Assembly: GCF_002105465.1 (NCBI RefSeq)
Contig: NZ_NCSQ01000173.1
Coordinates: forward strand, 1-64,000
Direction of reading: 5' to 3'
Length of the DNA: 64,000 nt
Origin: Aquidulcibacter paucihalophilus
GTDB taxonomy: Bacteria; Pseudomonadota; Alphaproteobacteria; Caulobacterales; Aquidulcibacteraceae
The notes below the pieces were generated by a model. That model saw only the letters and a list, made by a program, of their open reading frames with translations, had not been told where the DNA came from and did no database searches. Below are positions 36,503 to 45,893 of this stretch, piece by piece. The translations under genes and the position numbers were made by a program. Positions within the stretch are counted from its first letter, which is position 1; each line of letters opens with the position of its first letter.

Positions 36503-38004
36503 AAGTCCTGCGCCTGAATTCCGCCGATGATGTCGGCATTGCTTTAGTGCCTTTGGCGACAGGTGACGCGCTGGGCCTTAGCGATATCTGCGCACGCGAG
36601 CCCATCGCTGCGGGGCACAAAATCGCCCTGAGGTCGATCCAAGCAGGTGAGGCCATTGTCAAATATGGGGCCATCATTGGCCAAGCCTTAGTGCAGATTG
36701 AGGCCGGGTCACATGTCCATAGCCATAATCTGGGCTTTGTTGCCAGCAGCCAAGAAGCCGCGATCGGCCGCGATGTGCGGCCTCTCCCAGCTATCCTGCA
36801 TCCGCGCACATTTGAGGGCTATCACCGTGCTGACGGCCAAGTGGGCACGCGTAATTATGTCGGTGTTCTGACTTCCGTGAATTGTTCGGCGACTGTTGCG
36901 AAACGTATCGCGGCCCATTTCCATGACGACCGCATGGCAGAGTTTGTCCATGTCAACGGCGTGGCCAGCTTTACCCACACGACAGGCTGCGGCACGGCCA
37001 GCACGGGCGATGGGGTTGATAATCTTCAACGCACCTTGGCCGGCTATGCCCGCCACGCCAATTTCCATTCGGTCGTCATCATCGGGCTGGGCTGCGAGGT
37101 CAATCAATTAGACCGATTGGTCCAAGACATGGGTCTTGCCCGTTCTGACCGACTACAGACCTTCACGATCCAGGACGTGGGCGGCACGGCGCGGGCGATT
37201 GAGCATGGCCGTGGGCTGGTGCAAGAATTGGTACAAGAAGCCAATCAAGCACGACGCAAACCTGCCCCCATCAGCGCCTTAACTCTCGGCCTGCAATGCG
37301 GTGGATCAGACGGCTGGTCTGGCGTCACCGCGAACCCCGCCTTGGGGGCGGCGAGTGATTTAGTGGTGGCCCATGGCGGCACCGCCATTCTGTCAGAAAC
37401 CCCAGAAATTTATGGCGCAGACTATCTTTTGCTCCAACGCGCCAAGAATGGCGAGGTCGCCCAAGCTCTCAAGGATCGTCTGGCTTGGTGGGAAGACTAT
37501 GTCGGCAAGCATGGGGCAAGCTTGGATAACAACCCCTCCCCCGGCAATAAGGCAGGCGGCCTCACCACGATTTTGGAAAAGTCGCTGGGCGCGGTGGCCA
37601 AAAGTGGTTCCACGCCATTGAATGCTGTCTATCGCTATGGGCAAGCCATCACCGACAAGGGCTTTGTCTTTATGGATAGCCCAGGCTACGACCCGTGCAG
37701 CGCGACGGGCCAGATTGCATCAGGGGCTAATCTGATCGCCTTTACCACCGGGCGCGGCAGCGTGTTTGGCTCTAAGCCCAGCCCGTGCTTGAAGCTTGCG
37801 TCCAACCAGGCCCTTGCCCGCCATATGGATGAGGATATGGATATTGACTGCTCGCCCATCCTAGCGGGCGAAAGCATTGAGGCGGCAGGTACGCGTATCT
37901 TTGAAGCATTGATCGAAACCGCCTCTGGTAAGCTAACCCAGTCAGAAACTTTAGGCCTTGGCGACGAAGAATTTGTGCCATGGCAAATTGGTGCTTATCT
38001 TTAG
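36499..38004 (+). CDS. uxaA: Altronate dehydratase
   Basis: The 501-residue iron-dependent dehydratase turns altronate into KDG. It contains the small N-terminal SAF-like domain (about 1-85, VPLATGDALGLSDI to AGSHVHSHNLG) fused to the large UxaA domain (YVGVLTSVNCSA, TTGCGTASTGD, GLGCEVNQLD, LQCGGSDGWSGVTANPALG, FMDSPGYDP). Fusion and length match E. coli UxaA. It is the last gene of the receptor operon and shares TTAG (38001-38004) with the convergent thpR stop. Confidence 0.95.
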   Translation: MKVLRLNSADDVGIALVPLATGDALGLSDICAREPIAAGHKIALRSIQAGEAIVKYGAIIGQALVQIEAGSHVHSHNLGFVASSQEAAIGRDVRPLPAILHPRTFEGYHRADGQVGTRNYVGVLTSVNCSATVAKRIAAHFHDDRMAEFVHVNGVASFTHTTGCGTASTGDGVDNLQRTLAGYARHANFHSVVIIGLGCEVNQLDRLVQDMGLARSDRLQTFTIQDVGGTARAIEHGRGLVQELVQEANQARRKPAPISALTLGLQCGGSDGWSGVTANPALGAASDLVVAHGGTAILSETPEIYGADYLLLQRAKNGEVAQALKDRLAWWEDYVGKHGASLDNNPSPGNKAGGLTTILEKSLGAVAKSGSTPLNAVYRYGQAITDKGFVFMDSPGYDPCSATGQIASGANLIAFTTGRGSVFGSKPSPCLKLASNQALARHMDEDMDIDCSPILAGESIEAAGTRIFEALIETASGKLTQSETLGLGDEEFVPWQIGAYL

Positions 38005-38543
38005 AGCGCCAATGGATATTCCGCCTCGACGCTATACAGATTTGAGCCCTTCTTTGAGATATGGCTGGCATACAGGTAAAAGCGGTCGGCCATCCACGGC
38101 CCTGCTTTGAACAGATTATGGCGCGCTTGATAGGCCATCACCGCCTCCAAACTATGGCCATCTTGCAAATAGCACGTGGTGACATGGGGGGTGTAAGCGC
38201 GGGTATCGGGTTCAAGACCCACCTGCCGACAGGCCCGTTCACATGCCCGTTGCAAGAGGTTCAACGCCTCATTGGGGGCAACGCCCATCCAAGCAGCATA
38301 GGGCTTTGAATGACCGAAAAAGCCAGCGCCCTGCAGCGCCACTTCAAACGGCGCAAGGCGAATATCGGCCAAAGCCAAATCTAAGTCGGTCGCCTTGGCC
38401 TCATCCACCTCGCCCACAAAGCGCAGGGTGATGTGCAAATTCTCCCGCTTGCTCCACGACGCGCGCTCGAGGCCGCTTTGGGTTTTTACCACCGCGTCGG
38501 CAATCGCATCGGGCAAAGGCAAGGCAACAAAGAGGCGCAGCAT
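38001..38543 (-). CDS. thpR: RNA 2',3'-cyclic phosphodiesterase
   Basis: The 180-residue protein is a 2H phosphoesterase of the LigT/ThpR family. Both HxTx motifs are present, His37-Ile-Thr39 (NLHITLRFVG) and His120-Val-Thr122 (TPHVTTCYL). It opens 2',3'-cyclic phosphate RNA ends and has a ligase side reaction in vitro. It lies 14 bases downstream of the aldo/keto reductase gene and could be co-transcribed. It is not part of the pectin pathway. Confidence 0.92.
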   Translation of the reverse strand: MLRLFVALPLPDAIADAVVKTQSGLERASWSKRENLHITLRFVGEVDEAKATDLDLALADIRLAPFEVALQGAGFFGHSKPYAAWMGVAPNEALNLLQRACERACRQVGLEPDTRAYTPHVTTCYLQDGHSLEAVMAYQARHNLFKAGPWMADRFYLYASHISKKGSNLYSVEAEYPLAL

Positions 38544-38557
38544 GGGCTTCTTTGATC

Positions 38558-39598
38558 TTAGGGGCAGGGGTTGGGGATGGTGGAATGCAAGGTCTCAACC
38601 GCGGTTTCGAGTTCTGGCGTCCAAGGCTTGTCAAAGGCTTCAATCGCATGGCTCAATTGCTCCACCGTCGTGGCCCCGATGATGACAGAAGTCATGAATT
38701 CCCGCGTCGCACAGAATTTCAAAGCCAACTGCACCGGTGTTAGACCATGTGCGGCGGCAAGCTCGATATAGGATTTGATCGCAGGCTCTGCCCCCGGACC
38801 CTGATAGCGCTGACCACGCTCAAACAACGTCGTCCGCGCGCCGGGTGGCCGCGCGCCACCCAGATATTTGCCAGTCAAATAGCCCTGCGCCAGGGGCGAA
38901 TAGGCCAACAAGCCGACATTTTCGCGCATGGAAACTTCGGCAAGGCCGGTTTCAAACGTGCGATTGACAAGATTATAGGCGTTCTGGATCGTCGCAATGC
39001 GCGGCAAGCCCTTACCCTCCGCCTCTTGGACAAAGCGCATCACGCCCCAAGCGGTTTCGTTCGACACGCCAATATGACGGATCACGCCCTTTTCGACCCA
39101 AGGCGCCAAGGCCGCGAGCACATCCTCAAAAGAGGTGTAATCATCCTTATAATCGCGGTAGCTCCAGCCGCCGAACATATTCACGCGACGGTCGGGCCAA
39201 TGGATTTGGTAAAGGTCAATATAGTCGGTTTGCAGGCGCTTCAGGCTCTTTTCAATCGCCTCGTCAATATTGGCTTTATTGACGCGGGAGCCTTCACCTG
39301 AGTCGCGGAACCAATTCATGGGCGAGCGGCCAGCGACTTTGGAAGCAAGGAAAATCTTGTCGCGATTGCCGCGCGCTTTCATCCAAGTGCCGATAATGCG
39401 TTCCGTTGCGCCACTGGTCTCAGGGCGCGGGGGGATGGCGTAAAGCTCTGCCGTATCAAAGAAATTGATCCCGCGCTCAAAGGCATAGTCCATTTGGGCA
39501 TGGCCCTCGGCTTCGGTATTTTGCTCGCCATAAGTCATGGTGCCAAGGCAAATCAGCGGGACGGACAGGCCGGTGCGGCCAAGTGGTTTCATGATCAT
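38558..39598 (-). CDS. Aldo/keto reductase, Tas-like
   Basis: The 346-residue NADPH-dependent oxidoreductase has catalytic Asp and Tyr (NFFDTAELYAIPPRPETSG), a Lys in FLASKVAG and a His in YQIHWPDR. The insertion with WSYRDYKDDYTSFEDVL and overall length match E. coli Tas rather than short reductases. The physiological substrate is unknown. AAGGA lies 8 bases upstream of the first ATG, and a second in-frame ATG follows two codons later. Confidence 0.9.
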   Translation of the reverse strand: MIMKPLGRTGLSVPLICLGTMTYGEQNTEAEGHAQMDYAFERGINFFDTAELYAIPPRPETSGATERIIGTWMKARGNRDKIFLASKVAGRSPMNWFRDSGEGSRVNKANIDEAIEKSLKRLQTDYIDLYQIHWPDRRVNMFGGWSYRDYKDDYTSFEDVLAALAPWVEKGVIRHIGVSNETAWGVMRFVQEAEGKGLPRIATIQNAYNLVNRTFETGLAEVSMRENVGLLAYSPLAQGYLTGKYLGGARPPGARTTLFERGQRYQGPGAEPAIKSYIELAAAHGLTPVQLALKFCATREFMTSVIIGATTVEQLSHAIEAFDKPWTPELETAVETLHSTIPNPCP

Positions 39599-39628
39599 GG
39601 TTGAATTCCTTGTAGCGGCGAGCAGGGT

Positions 39629-40309
39629 TTAGGGGCGCTTGGGCTTAAGACCAAATGATTTTGCCACAAAGGGCACAAGGCGAGCGGCAATCCGGTCGGC
39701 ACCGAGAGGGTTTGGATGGATGCCATCGGCTTGGTTGAGGGCGGGGTTGAGGGCCACGCCTTCCAGCACAAAGGGGTCAAGCGGGATGGCATGTTTGCGG
39801 GCCAGGCTGGGATAGATCCCATCAAAGCGTGCACGATAATCTGCGCCCCAGTTGCTAGGAGCCCGCATGCCAAGCAAAGCGACTTTAAGGCCCCGCGCCT
39901 TTGCCCGTGTAATCATGGCATCAATATTCTTCTTGGCGTCTTCTGGGCTGCGCCCTTGCAACATGTCATTGGCCCCAATGGCCAAGAGGACTGCGTCCGT
40001 CCCGCGGGGGACGGCAAAATCAAAGCGCGCTAAAGCCCCGGCGGTTGTGTCGCCCGATAGACCCGCATTGGCGATCCGCAGATCATAGCCCGCCGCCTTC
40101 AACCGAGCCTCCAAGCGGGCTGGAAAGGCTTCGCTACGCTTGACGCCGAGCCCTGCAGTCAAAGAATCGCCAAAGGCAACAATCGTAAAGGGTCGAGGGC
40201 GGGCCGCTTTGCCCGCCTGGGCGGCAGCTTCCTTGCCCGTCAGCAGGAGTGCCGCGCTCAGGGCCACAAAGGCTCGACGGGTGGTGAAAAATGGTGGCAA
40301 GTGCAACAT
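39629..40309 (-). CDS. SGNH/GDSL arylesterase, TesA-like, exported
   Basis: The 226-residue periplasmic esterase has a signal peptide (TTRRAFVALSAALLL) and the SGNH blocks: GDSLTAGLG (Ser nucleophile), NAGLSGDTT (Gly), AIGANDM (Asn) and DGIHPNPLG (Asp and His). TesA-type enzymes hydrolyse acyl and aryl esters. It is divergent from a Lol/YbbA-type ABC exporter; the tesA-ybbA-ybbP trio is a widely conserved neighbourhood, seen here too. Confidence 0.9.
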   Translation of the reverse strand: MLHLPPFFTTRRAFVALSAALLLTGKEAAAQAGKAARPRPFTIVAFGDSLTAGLGVKRSEAFPARLEARLKAAGYDLRIANAGLSGDTTAGALARFDFAVPRGTDAVLLAIGANDMLQGRSPEDAKKNIDAMITRAKARGLKVALLGMRAPSNWGADYRARFDGIYPSLARKHAIPLDPFVLEGVALNPALNQADGIHPNPLGADRIAARLVPFVAKSFGLKPKRP

Positions 40310-40369
40310 GACGCTTATTTAAGCCTTCACACCCATTGCGACAGCCCCTTTCTAGATTATGTGCAGTCT

Positions 40370-41056
40370 ATGACCCAGAATGATATTGTCCTCTCGCTTG
40401 AAAACGTAACCTTATCCCTGCCGGGGGCCGATGGCCCCGTCCATATTCTCAAAGGGATTGATGGCGAGATCCGGGCGGGCGAGATTGTCGCCATCACCGG
40501 CAGGTCAGGCTCTGGCAAGTCTAGCCTCTTGGCGGTGTCAACGGGGCTCGAACCCGCAAGCGGCGGCTCCGTCAAGCTGTTGGGCACTGAACTTGTGGGT
40601 CTGAGTGAAGACCAATTGGCCGCTGTGCGGCGCGGGCGAATTGGCATTGTATTCCAAGCCTTCCACCTCCTTCCTAATATGACGGCGCTGGAAAATGTCG
40701 CCACTGCGCTTGAAACCGCTGATATTTCAACAGGTAAAGCGGCCCGCGAGGCTGCCGCCGCCGCACTTGAAAAAGTAGGCCTCAGCCACAGGCTTAAGCA
40801 CTACCCCAGCCAGCTATCCGGTGGGGAGCAACAGCGCGTCGCCGTGGCGCGTGCAACCGTGATCCAACCCAAACTCATTTTCGCCGATGAACCGACGGGC
40901 AATCTTGACCAAGCAGCCGGTCAATCGGTGCGTGATCTCTTATTTGATGCCGCCCGCAGCCAAGGCGCGGCTTTGGTACTGGTCACCCATGAAGCCAGCC
41001 TTGCTGCCGCCTGCGACCGGATTGTGCGTTTAGAAGATGGGAAGGTTGCTTCGTGA
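40370..41056 (+). CDS. ABC transporter ATP-binding protein, YbbA/LolD-like
   Basis: The 228-residue ATPase shows Walker [10 protein letters not shown], signature [14 protein letters not shown], Walker [11 protein letters not shown] and the H-loop His in LVTHE. It belongs to the MacB/LolD group that works with FtsX-type permeases on lipoproteins or periplasmic cargo. The ATG at 40370 is preferred because homology begins at [12 protein letters not shown]; upstream residues overlap the divergent esterase. Its TGA overlaps the GTG start of the permease. Confidence 0.9.
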   Translation: MTQNDIVLSLENVTLSLPGADGPVHILKGIDGEIRAGEIVAITGRSGSGKSSLLAVSTGLEPASGGSVKLLGTELVGLSEDQLAAVRRGRIGIVFQAFHLLPNMTALENVATALETADISTGKAAREAAAAALEKVGLSHRLKHYPSQLSGGEQQRVAVARATVIQPKLIFADEPTGNLDQAAGQSVRDLLFDAARSQGAALVLVTHEASLAAACDRIVRLEDGKVAS

Positions 41057-43587
41057 CGCGCTGGTCCTATGCGTTCAACATTGCGGTGGCAGAGCTGCGC
41101 AGCGGCATTAAGGGCTTCCGGCTGTTTCTGGTTTGCTTGGCCATTGGCGTTGCGGCTATTGCCGCCGCAGGCAGCATGGCGCAGGCCTTTCGCTCTGGCC
41201 TTGACGCCGAGCAGCGTCGCATCTTGGGCGGCGACTTTGTCTTGAACCTGCGTCAACGCACGCCAAGCCCCGAACAACTGGCTTTCTTCAATGCACGCGG
41301 CACCACTTCGCTGGCGATTGATAGCAATACGATGGGCACATCCGGTGAAGTGCGTCGCCTGATCCAATTGCGGGCGGTCGATCAAGTCCATCCGCTAGAA
41401 GGTAATGTCACCCTTGCACCACAGCAGAATCTGCAAGACCTTCTGGTGGAGAGGAATGGTGTTTGGGGCGCGGTCGCTGAACAGGCCTTGCTCGATGCCT
41501 TTAAGCTGAACGTGGGCGATGAGATTGCTTTGCCCTATGGCAAGGTGCAGATCCGCGCGGTTCTGGTGAAAGAGCCAGACGCTTTGGGCCGTGGTTTTGC
41601 CTTTTCACCGCGTTTGATGGTATCGACCGCTGCCCTTAAGCCCCTTAATCTTGCCCAACCGGGCGCCCTGTTTTCTTCCGCCCTTCGGGTGAAGCTTAAA
41701 GATCCAGCTACGGCACCGGCAACTAAAGCTGCTTTCGACAAGGCCTTTCCAAATGACAAAGTATCATTGCGCGATAAATCCCGCTCTGCAGAAGGGTTTG
41801 ATCGGGCGCTGGATCGGGTGGAATTGTTCCTATCGTGCGTCGGCTTTGCCGCCCTTCTGGCTGGCGGCTTAGGCGTAGCGGGGGCTGTTCGCGGGCATTT
41901 GCAAACCCGGCGTGGCTCAATTGCCATTCTCAAGGCCATGGGGGCTTCGGGCGGCGATGTCCGTTTGGCATATGGCCTTCAGATTTTGTGCTTGGCGCTT
42001 TTGGGTGCACTTTTGGGGGTTGTGATTGGCGGGTCAGCACCTTTCTTGACCGCTTGGGCCTATGGCAATGCCCTGCCCATCCCGATTGAGCTGACGCTGT
42101 TTCCAAAGCCTTTGGCGGCCGCTGCCGGGATCGGCCTCTTATGTGCTTTTGCCTTTGCGGCACCACCTTTGGGGGCGGCCCGTGCGACACCACCTTCCCA
42201 TCTATTACGTGGGGGCGGTGGCGACAGCCCAACGCCTTTGGCAGAACGTATCGCGGCCATATTGGGCCTTGTGGCGCTGGCAGGCCTGTTTGCTGTAACA
42301 AGCCCCGATCCTAGGATGGCAATCCTCTTGGCGATTGGCGCAGGTCTTGGTTGGCTTGCCTTTTACGGACTTGGCAAAGCCGCCCAAGTGCTTGCCCATC
42401 GTGCCCCAAGGCCCGGCGGGGCTTGGGGATTGGGGCTTGCGGCACTCGGCGGCCCCGGTTCCCTCGCACCAGCCGCTGCCCCTGCCTTAGGCTTGGGCCT
42501 CGCACTTTTGGTCGCGCTCGGCCAAATCCAGTCAAACCTTGTAGCTCAAGTACGCGATACAGCCCCCGCCAAAGCCCCAAGTGTGGCCTATACCGAAATC
42601 CCTGACCTCAAAGCGCTTGAGTTTGATGCCTTGGTGAAAGCGACGGTCCCTCGCCTGAAGTCGGATGATTATGGGCGCACACCCGTCATGACGATCCGGG
42701 TTATCTCGCTCAATGGTCAAGAGATCGACGTTGAAAAGGTCAAGCCTTCCGAGCGTTGGTTCGTAGAACAAGAAATCGGCTCGACCTGGCAGGCCAAACA
42801 ACCCGAAGGCGCGAAACTGACAGCGGGCACCTGGTGGCCAGAGGATTATAACGACCCGTTTGAAGCCAAAGTCAGCCTTGAGGCCGAAGCTGCCGAAGGC
42901 ATTGGGGCCAAAGTTGGCGATACGATCGGCATTTTGGTTTCAGGCCGCGAGATTGAGGCCAGAGTTGAAAACCTCCGCAAAGTCGATTGGGGAGGCTTTG
43001 GTGCCAATTTTGCGGTCGTCTTTGCGCCGGGAGCCTTTGAAGGCGCCCAATTCCGTCACTTCGCCATTGCGCGTCTGACGCCGGCTGAAGAGGCGGCCAT
43101 GACACAAGCGCTGGCGAAGGACTTTCCAGCCGTGGGTATTGTGCGGGTGCGCGATGCTTTGGCGGCGGCAGGCGATTTGTTTGAAAGCCTCGCCATCGCC
43201 ATTCAGGCGATTGCTGCGGTCGCATTGGCCGCAGGGGCAGCTGCGGTTGCAGGTGCTTTGGCTGCGGGCAGCCGTAGACGCCTCTATGAGGCCGCAATCC
43301 TGAAAAGTCTTGGGGCCAGTCGCGCCCGGATTGTAGGGGCCATGGCGATTGAGCAAGCCTGCGCGGGCCTGATTGCGGCCTTGATCGGGGCAGGCCTTGG
43401 CCTTGGCGCTGCCTATGCGATCGTAACCCAAGTGCTGGAAGCCGACTGGATTTTGAACTTCGGCCTTGTAGGCTCCATCGTCGGGGGTGCCGTGACGGTG
43501 TTTGCGCTGGCAGGGGTGGCCATTGGCTTTGCCGCCTTGGGACGGCCGCCCTATCGCGTGCTGTCGGCGGCGGCTGAATTCGGCTAG
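41053..43587 (+). CDS. FtsX-domain ABC permease, YbbP-like
   Basis: The 844-residue inner-membrane protein has an N-terminal helix, a large periplasmic domain, two FtsX membrane blocks (about 255-420 and 700-840) and helices around 425-490, the layout of YbbP. It is partnered with the ATPase upstream and the TesA-like esterase across the divergent promoter. A lipid or lipid-linked export or release function has been proposed for such sets, and the cargo is not known. GTG start is coupled to the ATPase stop. It shares CTAG (43584-43587) with the convergent ygjP stop. Confidence 0.88.
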   Translation: MTRWSYAFNIAVAELRSGIKGFRLFLVCLAIGVAAIAAAGSMAQAFRSGLDAEQRRILGGDFVLNLRQRTPSPEQLAFFNARGTTSLAIDSNTMGTSGEVRRLIQLRAVDQVHPLEGNVTLAPQQNLQDLLVERNGVWGAVAEQALLDAFKLNVGDEIALPYGKVQIRAVLVKEPDALGRGFAFSPRLMVSTAALKPLNLAQPGALFSSALRVKLKDPATAPATKAAFDKAFPNDKVSLRDKSRSAEGFDRALDRVELFLSCVGFAALLAGGLGVAGAVRGHLQTRRGSIAILKAMGASGGDVRLAYGLQILCLALLGALLGVVIGGSAPFLTAWAYGNALPIPIELTLFPKPLAAAAGIGLLCAFAFAAPPLGAARATPPSHLLRGGGGDSPTPLAERIAAILGLVALAGLFAVTSPDPRMAILLAIGAGLGWLAFYGLGKAAQVLAHRAPRPGGAWGLGLAALGGPGSLAPAAAPALGLGLALLVALGQIQSNLVAQVRDTAPAKAPSVAYTEIPDLKALEFDALVKATVPRLKSDDYGRTPVMTIRVISLNGQEIDVEKVKPSERWFVEQEIGSTWQAKQPEGAKLTAGTWWPEDYNDPFEAKVSLEAEAAEGIGAKVGDTIGILVSGREIEARVENLRKVDWGGFGANFAVVFAPGAFEGAQFRHFAIARLTPAEEAAMTQALAKDFPAVGIVRVRDALAAAGDLFESLAIAIQAIAAVALAAGAAAVAGALAAGSRRRLYEAAILKSLGASRARIVGAMAIEQACAGLIAALIGAGLGLGAAYAIVTQVLEADWILNFGLVGSIVGGAVTVFALAGVAIGFAALGRPPYRVLSAAAEFG

Positions 43588-44294
43588 CTGCCCAAAGCTT
43601 GAAGCTGGCCACCTTGGCTTTTCAGCCAAGCGCGCGCGGGCTTCCAGTCGGGCATGAGGCGGGCCACATGGGCCCAAAAGGCTGGCGAATGGTTCAACTC
43701 TAAGAGATGCGCCATCTCATGAGCGACGACATATTCGAACACTTTGGGCGGTGCCCCAATCAAGCGCCACGACAGCATGATATCCCCACGCGAGGTGCAC
43801 GAGCCCCAGCGCGTCCGCGTATCGCGCAGCGCAATTGAGGCAGGCCCCTTCCCAAGACGTGCAGCAAAGCTGTCGGCATAATGGACAGCATCGGATCGCG
43901 CGAAGGCCTTCAAGGCTACCGCGACCCGCGCACTGAAGCGGGCCGGCGTGGCGGCAATCACCAAGCAAGGCTCAAGCCCATCTTGATAAATCGGGGCTCC
44001 GCGTCCGGGGACGCGGACCAAGCGCGTCGGCCTTCCCCGAAACATTATTTCTGCCCCTTCAACAAAGGGGGCTGGTTTTGGCAGGGCATCCAAGCGCGCT
44101 TCGATCCAAGCTGCATTTTCCTGCACAAAGCCCAAGGCTTGCTTGTGCGAGACACGCAATGGTCCACTGACGACGAGGCGGCGCTTGATCGGGTCGACGC
44201 GCATGGTTAGGCGCTTGGCACCGCGACGACCGGTAAAACAAGCTTCAATGCTGCGCCCAGATGGCAGGCTTACTTGGGCTACCCGCGCCACCAT
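43584..44294 (-). CDS. YgjP-type (DUF45/M48-like) metal-dependent hydrolase
   Basis: The 236-residue protein has the zincin motif VAHEMAHLLELNHSPAFW near the C-terminus and the RTRWGSCTSRGDIMLSWRL block typical of YgjP/DUF45 proteins. Enzymatic substrate is not established for the family. It follows ctpA by 14 bases on the same strand and probably ends that operon. Confidence 0.88.
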   Translation of the reverse strand: MVARVAQVSLPSGRSIEACFTGRRGAKRLTMRVDPIKRRLVVSGPLRVSHKQALGFVQENAAWIEARLDALPKPAPFVEGAEIMFRGRPTRLVRVPGRGAPIYQDGLEPCLVIAATPARFSARVAVALKAFARSDAVHYADSFAARLGKGPASIALRDTRTRWGSCTSRGDIMLSWRLIGAPPKVFEYVVAHEMAHLLELNHSPAFWAHVARLMPDWKPARAWLKSQGGQLQALGS

Positions 44295-44308
44295 GCAACA
44301 GATCGCCC

Positions 44309-45748
44309 TTAGTTTGGCGTAACAGGTGCCCCGGACACGGGTGCGCGCGCACCCTCCCCTGGCTTGACTTCCGCACGACGGGTGGTGACGGCTGGAGTTC
44401 GCTTAGGCAGGCCTTTCGCAAGAAGCTCATAGGCACGCTTGAGCTGATAGTCTTCCTTCTCATTCCAACCCACGGGCGGCATTTCGGCTGGCATATGAGG
44501 TGGCTTACGCTTCACACCGCTTTCATTATCGAGCGCGTGGGGCAGATCTTCTTCACCTTGGAATAAAGCCTTGCGCTCTTTGAGTTGTTCCTCGGTGATG
44601 CGAACGGCGCTGATTTCAATGTCAGGCTCAATACCCGCACCTTGGATGGAGCGCCCAGCCGGGGTGTAATATTTCGAGGTCGTCAGCCGCAATGCGCCAT
44701 CGCGGCCACTGCGCAGGGGGATCACGGTCTGAACTGAGCCCTTGCCAAACGAAGCCATGCCGACAATGGTTGCGCGACCGCGATCTTGCAACGCGCCCGC
44801 CACGATTTCTGACGCCGAAGCCGTGCCCTCATTGATCAAAATCACCATCGGCACACCGGCCAAACGCTCACCGGGGGTGCCATAATAGCGCTGGATGTCG
44901 TCGGGGCGACGGCCCCGCGTAGAGACAACCTCACCACGATCCATGAACACATCCGTGACTTCAATGGCTTGGTCCAGCAGGCCCCCGCCATTATTGCGCA
45001 AGTCCAGCACGATGCCTTTCAAACGGCCACCCAATTGGCGCTGAATATCATCAACCGCCTTATTCAAGCCTTCTGAAGTACGCTCATTCACAAAGGTCGA
45101 GATACGGATATAGCCAAAATCGCCTTCAATCTTGCTGGTGACTGGTTTCAGCACGATGGTTTCGCGCATTACTTTCGCCACAAATGGCTCTTGGCCTTCA
45201 CGGGCAACAGTAACGTCAATCGAGGTCCCCACCTGCCCGCGCATTTTCTTGACGGCTTCATCCAAGGGTAGGCCAAGGATTGACACCCCATCGACCGCAA
45301 TCAACTTATCGCCAGCCTTAATGCCCGCCCGCACAGCTGGGCTGTCATCCATCGGGGAAATGACTTTCACAGCGCCATCTTCACTGGTGACTTCGATCCC
45401 AATGCCGCCATACTCACCTTTGGTCGAGACCTGCATATTGTTGAAGGCTTCGGCATCGAGAAAGCTCGAATGCGGGTCGAGCGATTGCAGCATGCCATCG
45501 ATTGCGGCAGCCACCAATTTGTCGTCCTTTGTTGGCACCACATAATCGGTTTTGACGCGTGCCATCACATCGGCAAAAATCTCCAGCTGGCGCAGCGTAT
45601 CTTCACCCTTTGCGGCCGGGGCGGCGCTGTCAGGCCGACCACCCGCCGACCACGCAACTGCCGTTGCGCCCAAAGCGGCACCCAATCCCAAGGTTCCGGC
45701 CAAGACTGGCGCAATCCACCAGCGCTGTGTCTTTTGGGAATCTGTCAT
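44309..45748 (-). CDS. ctpA: C-terminal processing protease CtpA (S41 family)
   Basis: This 479-residue periplasmic serine protease has an N-terminal membrane anchor (IAPVLAGTLGLGAAL), a PDZ domain (about 95-175, YGGIGIEVTSEDGAVKVI to PLDEAVKKM) and the S41 catalytic core with Ser in NEGTASASEIVAGAL and Lys in ASFGKGSVQT. A Pro/Arg-rich tail follows. Such proteases trim cell-wall enzymes and envelope proteins. The ATG at 45748 follows GGAG; a TTG two codons earlier is less likely. It follows envC in the conserved alphaproteobacterial order. Confidence 0.94.
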   Translation of the reverse strand: MTDSQKTQRWWIAPVLAGTLGLGAALGATAVAWSAGGRPDSAAPAAKGEDTLRQLEIFADVMARVKTDYVVPTKDDKLVAAAIDGMLQSLDPHSSFLDAEAFNNMQVSTKGEYGGIGIEVTSEDGAVKVISPMDDSPAVRAGIKAGDKLIAVDGVSILGLPLDEAVKKMRGQVGTSIDVTVAREGQEPFVAKVMRETIVLKPVTSKIEGDFGYIRISTFVNERTSEGLNKAVDDIQRQLGGRLKGIVLDLRNNGGGLLDQAIEVTDVFMDRGEVVSTRGRRPDDIQRYYGTPGERLAGVPMVILINEGTASASEIVAGALQDRGRATIVGMASFGKGSVQTVIPLRSGRDGALRLTTSKYYTPAGRSIQGAGIEPDIEISAVRITEEQLKERKALFQGEEDLPHALDNESGVKRKPPHMPAEMPPVGWNEKEDYQLKRAYELLAKGLPKRTPAVTTRRAEVKPGEGARAPVSGAPVTPN

Positions 45749-45893
45749 ATGCAACTACTCCGAGTGGCTAAGGCCATGAGATCATCAACAAACTTGTCTT
45801 ATCTATATAGTCTAATCAAAGTGGTTAAGCACCACCTACCACAGTTGATTGCGGTGATTTAATCTACAGTCCGGCATCGGCGCGAACGCGAAA

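Noticed and set aside
38734-38747. ACCGGT-containing palindrome-like sequence resembling the LacI-type operator
   Set aside because: It lies inside the aldo/keto reductase coding sequence and lacks the TGAC flank. A similar ATACCGGTAT at about 6240 encodes the kinase DTGIG motif.
42872-43612. Frames of about 245 codons on the minus strand inside the FtsX permease
   Set aside because: Two overlapping antisense frames, both Arg/Pro/Gln-rich without domains; the plus-strand permease explains the region.
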